Shown: positions 1 through 9,257, numbered from the stretch's first letter. The stretch is 64,000 nucleotides of DNA from Cellulosilyticum sp. (GCA_017941635.1 JAGAVZ010000253.1:1-64000), one strand, 5' to 3'. A program made the numbers and translations. Notes: generated from the sequence alone by a model not told the origin.

Positions 1-1
1 A

Positions 2-253
<252 letters not shown>

Positions 254-293
254 CTTGCAAGTTAGAGCTGTTATATAAATTAAATAAACAGAG

Positions 294-336
294 AAAACTC
301 TATAGATTAGTCAAATGGCTAACTATAGAGTTTTTT
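294..336 (+). terminator. Intrinsic terminator after murA
   Basis: A 10-bp stem (AACTCTATAG at 296-305 with CTATAGAGTT at 323-332) is followed by a T run. A diverged version of the same stem follows the second murA fragment at 2383-2428. Confidence 0.85.
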
Positions 337-412
337 CTTGTTTTAGCTAAAATATTTAGCTAAAAATACAGTTAATTTTTTCTGGAGTGAATATAAAGAA
401 ATACGCATAAAA

Positions 413-419
413 TGTCGAA
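413..419 (+). promoter_or_regulatory. Candidate Spo0A box upstream of the chemotaxis receptor
   Basis: TGTCGAA is a perfect match to the 0A-box core. It lies 39 bp upstream of the receptor start. A single 7-bp match can arise by chance, so this is weak evidence. Confidence 0.3.
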
Positions 420-458
420 AATTTAAAAAAGGTTTAGAATTATGGAAGGAGTAGAAAG

Positions 459-1949
459 ATGAATACAGAAAAAATTATTCAAAATAGTAGAAATGAATCG
501 AATCAGTTGGTTTTAAAGCTTTTTAAGATGGTTCCTATTTTTACAGTGGCGGACCTTATTTTAATTATGATGATTAAAAGGACATTAACGATTAATGAGC
601 TACCTATTGCATCAGCAATGCTTATTTCGTTAATACCTATTTTATACTATAAGTATTCAAAAGAACGAAAGTACTTTTTTATCATTAGTATTGCATGTAT
701 TGAGCTTATGTCACTTGTCATATTTATTAGTTCGTGGTTCTATGCAAGTTTACTTTTAGTAATATCACTATTATTTTGTACATTGTATTTGGATGCAAAG
801 ATTATTAAGTGTCTATTAGTTATAAAGTTACCACTTCTTATTTTGGGGACTTATTTTGCACATAAGATGAATTCAACTTACGCTTTTACAGCAAATCAAA
901 AAACCTTTATTTCAACTTGTGTATATTATATGTTGCAATTTGTTATTGTTGGCTATATTTGTAGTTACTTATCAAAGAAAACAACAAGCGTATTTGATAC
1001 ATTTATTAATCAGAATGCTAATTTAAATACATTACTGAGTAAAAATCAAGAAAGTACAGAAAGAATTAATGATACGATTAATAATCTTTCGAGTAATATT
1101 AATAAGAATTCGATGGGGATTGAGGCTATTGCTAAATCCAGTACAAATATTTCAGCAAAAGCTCAGAATATGTCTAGCAAAGCTTTCGAGAGTAAAGTAG
1201 CATTTGAAAGTATCAGTGGTGAGATTCAAGGCACTTCAAAGAAATCTGATGAAATTTTTGATTTGACTTGCCAAATGAGCGAACTTACGATTAAAAATAA
1301 AGAAAATATGCAAAATCTAACAAATCAGATGAATGAGCTTAAGGTGGAAAACCAAAAATCTAAAGAACAGTTTAGTGAATTAAAAGCGAGTACATCAGAG
1401 ATTAGTAATGCACTAAAAATCATTAATGAAGTATCAGAAGAAACTAATTTGATTTCTTTAAATGCATCTATTGAAGCAGCCAGAGCAGGAGAATCTGGTA
1501 AAAGCTTTGCTGTAGTAGCATCAGAAATTAAAAAACTAGCAACTCAAACAGCAGACTCAGTGCAATATATCGAAGAGGTTGTTAGAAAAGTAGAAACAAG
1601 TATGGAGTCTTCGGTAGAGGCTGTTAATCATACAGAGGAAATGATTGACCATAATGTAGAAAAATTATTAGTTGCACTACAAGACTTTGATCAAATGGTG
1701 AAATTCCAGAAGAAAGTAAGTGATAAAATTTCAGAATCTCAAAATCTGATTCAAGGATTGAGAAGACATGTAAAAGAAGTAGCTGAAAGTATTGATGGAA
1801 CGATGAAAGATAGTAAAGAAACATCAGATAGTATTATGGAAATCTCAAAAGTATTAGAAGAGATGAGTCTTGCACTTAATGAAATTAATCATGATGCAAA
1901 GGAGGTACAACAATACTCAAACGAACTTGTAACGATACAACTAACTTAG
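459..1949 (+). CDS. Methyl-accepting chemotaxis protein with multi-pass membrane domain
   Basis: 496-residue chemoreceptor. Residues about 20-185 hold roughly six hydrophobic helices with short loops and no sizeable extracellular sensor domain, so the input is probably sensed within or near the membrane. The rest is a long cytoplasmic coiled coil with the conserved signalling tip around residues 321-362 ([16 protein letters not shown], then [12 protein letters not shown]), the part that contacts CheA and CheW in this family. The ribosome site GGAAGGAG precedes the ATG. No che genes are nearby, so it is an orphan receptor. It sits exactly between the murA 3' end and a degenerate duplicate of it, suggesting it came in with, or was trapped by, that duplication. 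A possible Spo0A box lies just upstream. Confidence 0.9.
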   Translation: MNTEKIIQNSRNESNQLVLKLFKMVPIFTVADLILIMMIKRTLTINELPIASAMLISLIPILYYKYSKERKYFFIISIACIELMSLVIFISSWFYASLLLVISLLFCTLYLDAKIIKCLLVIKLPLLILGTYFAHKMNSTYAFTANQKTFISTCVYYMLQFVIVGYICSYLSKKTTSVFDTFINQNANLNTLLSKNQESTERINDTINNLSSNINKNSMGIEAIAKSSTNISAKAQNMSSKAFESKVAFESISGEIQGTSKKSDEIFDLTCQMSELTIKNKENMQNLTNQMNELKVENQKSKEQFSELKASTSEISNALKIINEVSEETNLISLNASIEAARAGESGKSFAVVASEIKKLATQTADSVQYIEEVVRKVETSMESSVEAVNHTEEMIDHNVEKLLVALQDFDQMVKFQKKVSDKISESQNLIQGLRRHVKEVAESIDGTMKDSKETSDSIMEISKVLEEMSLALNEINHDAKEVQQYSNELVTIQLT

Positions 1950-1965
1950 AGATTGTTTAAAATGT

Positions 1966-2343
1966 GCTAATGTAAAAACATTACCGCATCCAGGATTCCC
2001 AACAGATCTTCAGCCACAAATGGCTACTCTTCTCAGTATTGCAGAAGGGACAAGTACAATGATTGAGGGCGTATGGGATAATCGTTTCCAATACGTAGAT
2101 GAACTCAAGAAAACAGGTGCAAAAATTCAAGTAGAAGGTCGTACAGCAACGATTGAAGGTGTAGACAAACTAACAGGTGCACATGTAAGTGCCACAGACC
2201 TTAGAGCAGGTGCAGCTCTTGTACTTGCTGCATTAAGAGCAGAGGGTGAAACTGCTATTTCTAATGTAAAATACATTGATAGAGGCTATGAAGCCATCGA
2301 AGAAAAATTAACAGCACTCGGCGCAGATATCGAGAGAAGATAA
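1966..2343 (+). pseudogene. murA 3'-end duplicate (degenerate fragment)
   Basis: The open frame resembles MurA only from about 1966, with [18 protein letters not shown], and continues to the normal MurA C-terminus (about 126 residues of roughly 420). The N-terminal two-thirds, including the catalytic cysteine, is absent, and no ribosome site precedes the fragment. Internal ATG codons such as 2020 lack one too. The overlap with the window's first copy is nearly identical except around the segment matching [10 protein letters not shown]. It begins 16 bp after the receptor stop codon. It is best read as a remnant left by a partial duplication, unlikely to make a functional enzyme. Confidence 0.85.
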
Positions 2344-2382
2344 TGCTCGAGCGATAAGCGGAGTGTAAATTGAATCAATAAA

Positions 2383-2428
2383 AAGGCTCTATAGACAGGA
2401 GGAAGACAACTGGCTATGGAGCTTTTTT
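2383..2428 (+). terminator. Terminator after the murA fragment
   Basis: The stem AAGGCTCTATAG (one bulged base) pairs with CTATGGAGCTT and is followed by TTTTTT. It resembles the terminator at 294-336, showing that the duplication included the terminator. Confidence 0.8.
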
Positions 2429-2604
2429 GTGTAAAAAAGGAGTAAAATGGGGTTCTTACAAGCAACAGTAGAATTTGCTTTAGAGAGAGAAGAGTGTTGT
2501 TGATGGCAATAGCCTCTTTTAAGTTTTATAGGTATACATTAAGTTAAAATAAGAGTATGATAGTCTTAAAACACATAAAATGAACGGATAAATAAAAAAT
2601 TATG

Positions 2605-2636
2605 AATGTAATTACAAAAAGGAGTGTGATTACATT
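2605..2636. repeat. Inverted repeat upstream of the nuclease-helicase
   Basis: AATGTAATTAC and GTGATTACATT form an 11-bp inverted repeat with one mismatch and a 10-nt spacer, 42 bp before the gene start. It could be an operator or an RNA hairpin. There is no T tract. Confidence 0.4.
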
Positions 2637-2678
2637 TCTTGATATTTAAGATGAGATTAAAAGAAAGGACACTAAATC

Positions 2679-5156
2679 ATGCGAATCACAGAAGGACTGG
2701 TTAAAATTTCGGTAAGAGAGCTCGTGGAGTTTGTATTAAGGCAGGGTAGTATTAAAACAAGTGTGGCGAGTAACAATCGTGCAGTGATTGGGACGCTGGC
2801 GCACAAGAAAATCCAGGAGAGCATGGGGGCTAACTATGAGGCAGAAGTACGCATGGTTTATGAGCGTAGGATTGAGGATATTACTTTTGTCATAGAGGGA
2901 AGAGCGGATGGTGTGATTAGAGATTTGGTTTCTGTGACCATTGATGAGATTAAGACGACGACTACACCTTTAGAGGCGATTGATGAAAACTTTAATCCTC
3001 TTCACTGGGCGCAGGCGAAGTGCTATGCATATTTTTATGCTAAGGATAAAAATTTGCATGAGATGCAGGTGAGACTTACTTATTACAATATAGAAACGAA
3101 AGAAATTAAACATTTGCAAAAGGCCTTTCCTTATGGGGAGTTACAAGAATTCTTTGAGGATGTGATGCGCAGATATTATAAATGGATTCGCTTTTATATG
3201 GACTGGTGTAAAAAGAGGGACGGTTCTCTACTGGAGCTTACTTTTCCTTTTCCAAGTTATCGCAAGGGGCAGAGACAAGTTGCTGTGAGTGTCTACAAAA
3301 CCATTAGAGAAGGGCAGAAGTTGTTTATTAATGCGCCAACGGGGATTGGTAAGACCATATCGACTTTGTTTCCGTCGCTGAAGGCTATGGGTGAAGGTAG
3401 AGGGAGTAAAATATTTTATTTAACAGCCAAAACCATTACAAGGATGGTGGCAGAGGAAGGTGTTATTAAGCTGCAAAAGCAAGGTGCAGAGCTGAAATCG
3501 ATTACGCTCACTGCCAAGGATAAGATTTGTTTCTGTGATAAAAGGCAGTGTCATCCTGACTTTTGTCAGTGGGCAAATGGGCATTATGATAGGGTGGATG
3601 AGGCAGTTTATGAAATCATTACAAAGGAAAACTTGCTAACGAGGGAGCTGATTGAAAAGTATGCAAGACGCTATCAGGTGTGTCCTTTTGAATTGGCATT
3701 AGATTTATCGGTATGGGCGGATGTGGTGATTTGTGATTATAATTACATCTTTGACCCAAATGTTGGGCTTAAGCGTTTTGTGGATCATAATGATTTTATT
3801 TTATTGGTGGATGAGGCGCATAACTTGGTGGATAGGGCGAGGGAGATGTATTCAGCAGGTATTTCTAAGAAACAAGTGCTGGCAGTGAAGAAATTGCTAG
3901 GAAGAGAGCATTCTGCTATTACGAAGGAGCTTACTAAAATCAATGAATATCTACTGGATATAAGGCGAACTTATATTGAGGATTTAGGCGTGTATATTAG
4001 CAAAGAGGCACCGAAGAATCTCTATACTTTGCTTAGAAGATTTTTAGGTGCTTGTGATAAAAAGTTGGTTCAAAAAGGAAGCGAGCTTCCTAATGAACTG
4101 CTGGATTTATATTTTGAAGCGTATAATTTTAATCGTTGCTATGAACTTTTTGACGAACATTATATTTGTTATGCCGAGCACAATGGTAGTGAGGTTTATA
4201 TGAAACAGTTTTGTATGGATCCTTCTCTGGCTATTAGTGAGGTAACTAAGAATTGCAAGAGTACCATATTCTTTTCAGCAACTTTATTACCGATTGATTA
4301 TTTTAAGGATATGTTAGGCGGAAAAGATGAGATTGCCTATAATTTTGAATCACCATTTGAGGAGCGTCATGCACTTAGAATGATAGCCGCAGATGTTTCG
4401 ACACGCTACAAGGATAGAGAGAGTAGCTTAGATAAGATTTGCGATTATATTGAAGAGATGATGAAAAGTAAGAAGGGGCATTATATGGTGTTTTTCCCTT
4501 CGTATAAATATATGACGGACACTTATGAGCATTTTTTACAGAGATATGGTATAGGGAGAAATCAGAGTGATTATACATTAAGTGAGGTAAAATCATTAGA
4601 AGAGCAAGCACTTTCGAATAGAGAAAAAGAAATAAACAAAACAATTGAATACGATGTAAAAGATATGATGGACTATCCTTTCACTCTATATAAACAAGGC
4701 ACTACTATGTCTGAAGAAGAGCGTGAGGATTTCTTAAGTCACTTTGAAGATACAACCAAAGCAACCCTTAACTTCTGCGTGCTAGGTGGGATTTTCTCTG
4801 AAGGAATTGATTTAACAGAGGATAAGCTTATTGGTGTAGCTGTTGTGGGTGTTGGTATTCCGCAGATTGGTTTGGAGAGAGATCTGATTAAAGGTTATTT
4901 TGATGAGGTAAACAAAGATGGATATCATTATGCCTATACTTACCCAGGAATGAATAAAGTTTTACAAGCAGTAGGTAGACTGATTCGAACAGAAGAAGAT
5001 AAGGGGATTATTTTACTAATTGATGACCGATATAGAAACTCACTGTATCAAAGCATGTTGCCACACTACTATGAGATGGTTTATCAGCCTGAAGCTGTAT
5101 CAAGAAGAGGTGAATCCTTTTGGAAAGGAAGAAATAGAATAGAAAGCCACCAGTAA
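2679..5156 (+). CDS. PD-(D/E)XK nuclease fused to XPD/DinG-family Fe-S helicase
   Basis: 825 residues with two modules. Residues about 1-175 look like a RecB/Cas4-type nuclease: a histidine in TLAHKKIQ, Asp in EGRADGV, Glu-x-Lys in IDEIKTT and Gln in QAKCYAYFY. From about residue 200 comes a superfamily-2 helicase: Walker A APTGIGKT near 219-226, a cysteine cluster (KICFCDKRQCHPDFC and a later VCPFEL) expected to hold a 4Fe-4S cluster, the DEAH box near 377, and motif VI QAVGRLIRT near the C-terminus. The pairing predicts an ATP-driven 5'-3' helicase that also cuts DNA, probably for repair. Substrate and partners cannot be read from the sequence. It stands alone, with a terminator overlapping its stop. 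Confidence 0.88.
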   Translation: MRITEGLVKISVRELVEFVLRQGSIKTSVASNNRAVIGTLAHKKIQESMGANYEAEVRMVYERRIEDITFVIEGRADGVIRDLVSVTIDEIKTTTTPLEAIDENFNPLHWAQAKCYAYFYAKDKNLHEMQVRLTYYNIETKEIKHLQKAFPYGELQEFFEDVMRRYYKWIRFYMDWCKKRDGSLLELTFPFPSYRKGQRQVAVSVYKTIREGQKLFINAPTGIGKTISTLFPSLKAMGEGRGSKIFYLTAKTITRMVAEEGVIKLQKQGAELKSITLTAKDKICFCDKRQCHPDFCQWANGHYDRVDEAVYEIITKENLLTRELIEKYARRYQVCPFELALDLSVWADVVICDYNYIFDPNVGLKRFVDHNDFILLVDEAHNLVDRAREMYSAGISKKQVLAVKKLLGREHSAITKELTKINEYLLDIRRTYIEDLGVYISKEAPKNLYTLLRRFLGACDKKLVQKGSELPNELLDLYFEAYNFNRCYELFDEHYICYAEHNGSEVYMKQFCMDPSLAISEVTKNCKSTIFFSATLLPIDYFKDMLGGKDEIAYNFESPFEERHALRMIAADVSTRYKDRESSLDKICDYIEEMMKSKKGHYMVFFPSYKYMTDTYEHFLQRYGIGRNQSDYTLSEVKSLEEQALSNREKEINKTIEYDVKDMMDYPFTLYKQGTTMSEEEREDFLSHFEDTTKATLNFCVLGGIFSEGIDLTEDKLIGVAVVGVGIPQIGLERDLIKGYFDEVNKDGYHYAYTYPGMNKVLQAVGRLIRTEEDKGIILLIDDRYRNSLYQSMLPHYYEMVYQPEAVSRRGESFWKGRNRIESHQ

Positions 5157-5193
5157 ACAAGATATTCGTAGAAGTTTACTGGTGGCTTATTTT
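5144..5193. terminator. Bidirectional terminator between convergent genes
   Basis: A perfect 15-bp stem (5144-5158 with 5174-5188) overlaps the stop of the nuclease-helicase gene and can serve both it and the convergent gene at 5209-5652. Confidence 0.85.
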
Positions 5194-5208
5194 GAGATAT
5201 TGTTAGAG

Positions 5209-5652
5209 TTATTTAGTAGTGGAATTCGAGATGAATTCTACTATTTTTTTTTCAGGAAAAGAGGCTTTGTCTGCATCACCATAAGTTAAGGAAATACAGT
5301 CAGTAAATGAAGTAGGTAGCGATTTACTACTATATTTATATTCAAAAAAAGCGGATTCATCAGGACCTAAGTTACCAAGTTCCAAACAACTTGTGGTAGG
5401 CTCAAAGGAAAGGCTGCCACGTTCTCGAGTTACTTGCTGTTCTAATAGAGCATGTTCTTGGTCAGAAATGATCAGCTTAAGATTATTGATATAATCGGAA
5501 GAGATATTAGTGATTTTCAGCCGTTCATGAATAAGACCAGTAGTAGCATCATAAGTTTTGCTAAAAACTTCAATTACCTCTAAAGGATTATTTACTGTAG
5601 CTTTTAATGAATCTTCTAATGGGTTTGTAGATGAATTTTTGGATGTATTCAT
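5209..5652 (-). CDS. DUF11-like (conserved repeat) domain protein
   Basis: 147 residues without signal peptide or membrane segment. The middle resembles a single Ig-like DUF11/conserved-repeat domain: LKITNISSDYINNLKL and later LGNLGPDESAFFEYKY match the usual pattern of that fold, in which such segments follow one another. The ribosome site AGGAGG is 8 bp from the ATG. It lies on the same strand just downstream of the Cys-rich coat-like gene, with a terminator between them. Similar single-domain proteins occur in spore or surface layers, so a sporulation role is an inference from the neighbour only. Confidence 0.5.
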   Translation of the reverse strand: MNTSKNSSTNPLEDSLKATVNNPLEVIEVFSKTYDATTGLIHERLKITNISSDYINNLKLIISDQEHALLEQQVTRERGSLSFEPTTSCLELGNLGPDESAFFEYKYSSKSLPTSFTDCISLTYGDADKASFPEKKIVEFISNSTTK

Positions 5653-5774
5653 AAGAATCGCCTCCTATGATTAAAAATATGTAATGAGAAGGAGAAGATA
5701 GCTATCATCAAGAATATATCATAAGGAATCAAAGCTAGTTATAAACATTATATGCAGTAAGGAGGATAAAATAG

Positions 5775-5802
5775 CTAAAAAAGAGCAGGATGAACCCTGC
5801 TC
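5775..5802 (-). terminator. Terminator of the Cys-rich protein gene
   Basis: Read on the minus strand, GAGCAGG, a 6-nt loop and CCTGCTC are followed by six T. Confidence 0.85.
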
Positions 5803-5821
5803 AAGGCTTATTAACTGTAAA

Positions 5822-6355
5822 CTATCTGCCCCAGTAATTGTTGCTGCATCCGCAACCACAGTTGTTGTTAGATGTTGTTGTAGTAGCTTGAGCACAACCA
5901 CAGTTATTGTTAGATGTTGTTGTAGTAGCTTGAGCACAACCACAGTTGTTGTTAGATGTTGTTGTAGCAGCTTGAGCACAACCACAAGAGTTGTTTCTGT
6001 TAGAGTTGCGACCACAAAAATCCCAATCAATTTCATGATGAAGATAGCGATCTGCTAAAGTATCGATAGCTTCGATAACGTTAATAGCTTTGCGAAGTTC
6101 ATGGCTACAATTTCTAAGTTGGCGTTCGCAATTGCAAGCATAGTTGTTACCAGAAGCATTATTTGTGCAGCCACAAGAGTTACAACTACAAGAGTTACAT
6201 CCACAAGAGTTACATCCATAAGAATTAGAGTTAGCAGAAGCATTATTTGTGCAGCCACAAGAGTTACAACCACAAGAGTTACATCCATAAGAATTAGAGT
6301 TAGCAGAAGCATTATTTGCACAACCACAAGAACAATTTTGATTACAACAAGCCAT
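5822..6355 (-). CDS. Cys/Asn/Gly-rich repetitive protein, probable spore-coat type
   Basis: 177 residues from the ATG at 6355, chosen because GAGGGGGA lies 9 bp upstream; the frame opens 6 codons earlier. Two low-complexity arms flank an ordinary helical core. The N-terminal arm repeats NNASANSNSYGCNSCGCNSC-type units, and the C-terminal arm has three near-identical 14-residue units (CGCAQATTTTSNNN). The core, about residues 75-115 (ERQLRNCSHELRKAINVIEAIDTL and onward), looks alpha-helical. The CGC motifs suggest disulfide or metal cross-linking. Cys-rich repetitive proteins of this kind occur in spore coats and exosporia, but I recognise no named family. Confidence 0.6.
   Translation of the reverse strand: MACCNQNCSCGCANNASANSNSYGCNSCGCNSCGCTNNASANSNSYGCNSCGCNSCSCNSCGCTNNASGNNYACNCERQLRNCSHELRKAINVIEAIDTLADRYLHHEIDWDFCGRNSNRNNSCGCAQAATTTSNNNCGCAQATTTTSNNNCGCAQATTTTSNNNCGCGCSNNYWGR
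5857..5982 (-). repeat. Three tandem 42-bp repeats inside the Cys-rich gene
   Basis: Units begin at 5857, 5899 and 5941 and differ by only a few bases. They encode three CGCAQATTTTSNNN-like peptides (the N-terminal-most reads CGCAQAATTTSNNN). The near identity implies recent expansion or homogenisation. Confidence 0.9.
6151..6330 (-). repeat. Second minisatellite in the Cys-rich gene
   Basis: A unit beginning CAGAAGCATTATTTG on the plus strand recurs at about 6151, 6235 and 6305, with unequal lengths of 84 and 69 bp caused by extra 15-bp GCNSC-coding subunits. Confidence 0.85.
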
Positions 6356-6413
6356 AATAAGAATCCCCCTCATATTTATTATTGTTTATTTTGAAGTACG
6401 CGTCCCTCACTCA

Positions 6414-6441
6414 TATAATATGTACCTCGACAAAAAATGAC
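6414..6441 (-). promoter_or_regulatory. Candidate sporulation-sigma promoter for the Cys-rich gene
   Basis: On the minus strand, CATATTATA (6422-6414) fits the sigma-K -10 pattern CATAnnnTA and loosely the sigma-E -10. GTCATTTTT (6441-6433) resembles a sigma-E -35. I see no perfect -35 for either factor. Confidence 0.3.
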
Positions 6442-6597
6442 ATTACTTTTTATAATTTTAATAGGGGGATGTTTATATGGGATAAAGAACTATGAGAAGT
6501 TTATAGATGTAATGATTTTATCAAAGCTTATAAACATAATTGAGGGGGCTTTGAATATATATATAGAAGTAGGATAAGCCCGTGGAGGGGGGAGGAT

Positions 6598-7773
6598 ATG
6601 AAAAATATAAAGTTAAGTATTCAAATTGCAATGATTTTTATTGGAAGTATTGTAGGTGCAGGTGTTTGCTCTGGAAGAGAGCTTAATCAATTCTTTGCTA
6701 CCTATGGAAGTGTTGGTTTTATAGGACTGATATTATGTGGGATTTTATATGTTGTTTTTAGCAGACTGATTATAAATATTACCGCAAAGTATAATGTATC
6801 ATCATATGATGAGTTTGTTGATTTAGTTTGTCCTAAATGGGTGGCTAAGTTTACAAATTTGGTGCTGACATTATTTTTGTTTAGCAGTACATCAATTATT
6901 CTGGCAGGAAGTGGCTCTATCTTATATCAATACTTTGGCATACCAAGATGGATTGGTGTCATCATTATGTTCCTCATCAGTAGTTTCTTTTTGATGCGTA
7001 ATACAGAAGGTTTATTTGAAGTAAATAGTTTTGTGGTACCCACATTAGTTGTAGTGCTATCTGCCATTTTTATATTTTATATCAGACAAAATCCACATGC
7101 ATTTACCCTTGAATACATAAGGATTATTCCAAGGCAAAAGACAAATCTAGTGACATCCACACTGGTTTATGTAAGCTTTAATATTTTAACTATTATTGGG
7201 GTCATTGTACCACTAACAAATAGTATTAAAAAGCCTAAACAAATTATAAGAGGGGTTATACTAGGGAGCATTGTATTAACTTTATTGGGAAGTTATATTA
7301 TGTTTTTGATGCTTGTTAATCCATTTCATCCAACAATGTATGAGATTCCGCTTTTGGCAATTGCGATGGAACTTAGCCCGATTTTGCAGATAGGAATGTT
7401 GGCAATCATGTGGCTAGAGATGTTCTCCTCTCAGGTTTCAAATGTGTACAGCCTATCTTACTATCTTAAAAATCGATTTAATATAGCCTATAACAAAGGA
7501 ATTTTCTTAGTTGTATTACTCGCTGCACCTTTCTCAATGGTAGGATTTGCTAAGTTAGTAGAGGTTTTATATCCTATGTATGGTGTACTTAGTCTTGTAT
7601 TTTTGGCATATTGCGTTAGTTTTATGATTAAATCTAATAAAGAAGATTATACGAAAACGAAACTAAGTCAAGATGGGATAAGCCAGACGATTGATAAAAA
7701 TAAACTAGAGATAAACACAAACAAAAACAGTAAAAATAAAATAGGAAAATATTTAAAAGCTCGTAATGGATGA
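6598..7773 (+). CDS. YkvI-family membrane transporter
   Basis: 391 residues with about ten hydrophobic helices, similar in design to the YkvI family of the APC/LeuT-like superfamily. The first helix carries the unwound, glycine-rich signature GSIVGAGVCSGRELNQFF typical of substrate- or ion-binding helix 1 in that fold. The C-terminal 45 residues are polar, Lys/Asn-rich and cytoplasmic. A GGAGGGGGGAGG-type ribosome site lies directly before the ATG. The substrate is unknown for the family. The gene is monocistronic and ends in a terminator shared with the convergent MORN gene. Confidence 0.75.
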   Translation: MKNIKLSIQIAMIFIGSIVGAGVCSGRELNQFFATYGSVGFIGLILCGILYVVFSRLIINITAKYNVSSYDEFVDLVCPKWVAKFTNLVLTLFLFSSTSIILAGSGSILYQYFGIPRWIGVIIMFLISSFFLMRNTEGLFEVNSFVVPTLVVVLSAIFIFYIRQNPHAFTLEYIRIIPRQKTNLVTSTLVYVSFNILTIIGVIVPLTNSIKKPKQIIRGVILGSIVLTLLGSYIMFLMLVNPFHPTMYEIPLLAIAMELSPILQIGMLAIMWLEMFSSQVSNVYSLSYYLKNRFNIAYNKGIFLVVLLAAPFSMVGFAKLVEVLYPMYGVLSLVFLAYCVSFMIKSNKEDYTKTKLSQDGISQTIDKNKLEINTNKNSKNKIGKYLKARNG

Positions 7774-7797
7774 AGTTCATCTATTACGAGCTTTTTC
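7755..7797. terminator. Bidirectional terminator
   Basis: A 19-bp stem with one G-U pair (7755-7773 with 7777-7795) has A and T runs on its two sides and sits between convergent genes. Confidence 0.88.
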
Positions 7798-7806
7798 TAT
7801 TTACGA

Positions 7807-8580
7807 TTAATGCTTGGCTGAAACAAGTTGATCATCTGCAAATTCACAATCAAATTGATTACCACTTACTTCTTGGTACACACCATTACCATGTTTGTAG
7901 CCATTTTTAAATTCACCAATATATTTTTCGCCATTTTCATAGGTAATCGTCCCTTTACCAGTCATCTGACCTTCTACAAAGTCACCATAGTAAGAGGAAC
8001 CATTATTCCAAATAAAATGACCCTTGCCATTAGGAAGCCCATTAACCACTTGGCCTTCATAAGTTCCTGAAGCAATCATGAGTTTTCCTTGTCCATTTTC
8101 TACAGTGTCTGTAAATTCACCTATGTAAACATCACCATTTGGATAAGTTACGCGGTTTGGAGAAGTAGGAGAGCCTTGGCCTTGGAGATGATTTTTGATG
8201 AAGTTACCTTCATAAATAGTTCCATCAGCTTTGGTAAGCTTGCCTTTGCCTTCCATATTGCCATTCATAAAGCGACCTTCATAAACATCACCATTAGGGA
8301 AATGCTTAATTCCCACTCCTGTACGCTCACCTTTGTGTAAATCACCTTCATAAGTACTGCCATCTTCTAAAAAGCATTTTCCTTTACCATCAGGTAATCC
8401 GTTTACAAAATTACCCTCATAGCGCAGTTCGCCTGTTTCGGCATAGTACTTACCAAGTCCGTGGAAGTTTGCGCCTTTCACAGTACCTTCATACATAACT
8501 TTACCATTTTTATGATACATAATTTCATTTTCATAGACATCTGAAGAACTTGAAAAGAGAGATTTAATTTTTCCAAACAT
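7807..8580 (-). CDS. MORN-repeat protein
   Basis: 257 residues from the ATG at 8580 (AAGGAG 8 bp upstream); the ATG 2 codons earlier sits too close to that site. Nearly the whole protein is MORN repeats of about 23 residues with the pattern YxGxFxNGxxxGKGxxxxxxG, about nine in all (for example DVYEGRFMNGNMEGKGKL). No catalytic domain or membrane segment is attached. Bacterial MORN proteins are often peripheral scaffold or membrane-associated proteins. The function here is not predictable. Confidence 0.85.
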   Translation of the reverse strand: MFGKIKSLFSSSSDVYENEIMYHKNGKVMYEGTVKGANFHGLGKYYAETGELRYEGNFVNGLPDGKGKCFLEDGSTYEGDLHKGERTGVGIKHFPNGDVYEGRFMNGNMEGKGKLTKADGTIYEGNFIKNHLQGQGSPTSPNRVTYPNGDVYIGEFTDTVENGQGKLMIASGTYEGQVVNGLPNGKGHFIWNNGSSYYGDFVEGQMTGKGTITYENGEKYIGEFKNGYKHGNGVYQEVSGNQFDCEFADDQLVSAKH

Positions 8581-8723
8581 ATGCATTTCTCCTTAAAATC
8601 TCATTTATAAAACAAACTCTATGTATTCTAGACCTATTATAACATTTATAGCAAAAAAAACATATCATCAAATAAAAATTATAGTCTAAAAATTTGGTAG
8701 AAAAGTATGTTGGAAAATCAAAA

Positions 8724-9257
8724 CTACAGTCCAAAAAATTTAATAGTAAGTAAGTAAGCGGCAATAATGCCAGTTAGCGTAGCGATGAGTGAGCCAGCAA
8801 GGATATAACGGCTGTTCTTAATTTTGACGGTCATCAAGTATACGGACATAGTATAGAAAATGGTTTCGGTACAACCAGACATAATAGAGGCAAGGCGTCC
8901 AATAAAAGAGTCTGGACCATAGGTTTTAAAAATATCAATCATAAGGCCTGTAGAAGCTGAAGAAGAAAATGAATGTAGTATAGCAGTTGGAATCAATGGA
9001 CTAGGGAAATGAGAAAAACTAAGAAGCGGTGCAATCATATTGGAAAGTGCGTCAAGAGCGCCAGAAACTCTTAACATACCAACGCCTACAAGCAGACCGA
9101 TAAGTGTGGGCATAAGGTCTACCACTACTTTAAGCCCATCTTGAGCACCTTCTGTGAAAGCTTCAAAGACATTAACACCCTTTAACATCCCATAAACAAT
9201 AATGCCAACCATAATGATTGGTATAATCCAGTCAGAAGCTTGAACTAAAATAGTCAT
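8724..9257 (-). CDS. spmB: Spore maturation protein B
   Basis: 177-residue polytopic protein of the nucleoside-recognition (Gate) family. It matches SpmB in length and in the segments LMPTLIGLLVGVGMLRVSGALD and SFSSSASTGLMIDIFKTYGPDS, followed by SGCTETIFYTMSVY. In Bacillus SpmA and SpmB are needed for core dehydration and heat resistance of spores. The ATG directly abuts the spmA stop and its ribosome site (AAGGGGGA) lies inside the spmA 3' end, so the two are translationally linked. Confidence 0.93.
   Translation of the reverse strand: MTILVQASDWIIPIIMVGIIVYGMLKGVNVFEAFTEGAQDGLKVVVDLMPTLIGLLVGVGMLRVSGALDALSNMIAPLLSFSHFPSPLIPTAILHSFSSSASTGLMIDIFKTYGPDSFIGRLASIMSGCTETIFYTMSVYLMTVKIKNSRYILAGSLIATLTGIIAAYLLTIKFFGL

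Larger units (their letters stand above)
2344..2678. other. Intergenic region before the nuclease-helicase
   Basis: It holds the duplicated murA-type terminator (2383-2428), an 18-codon ORF with a decent ribosome site (2447-2503) that I do not consider proven, and an inverted repeat at 2605-2636. Nothing else is recognised. Confidence 0.6.

Noticed and set aside
2447-2503. 18-codon ORF (starting MGFLQATVEF) with AAGGAG upstream
   Set aside because: The ribosome site is good, but the ORF is too short and has no conservation evidence. It may be a chance leader-like frame.
5857-6330. Repeat clusters as CRISPR-like arrays
   Set aside because: Repeats are in frame with a gene, have no unique spacers of constant length and no cas genes nearby.
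5719-6394. Several ORFs in other frames and on the plus strand across the Cys-rich gene
   Set aside because: They are shadows of the repetitive gene: repeated DNA keeps all frames open. Only the minus-strand frame with its ribosome site and terminator makes sense.
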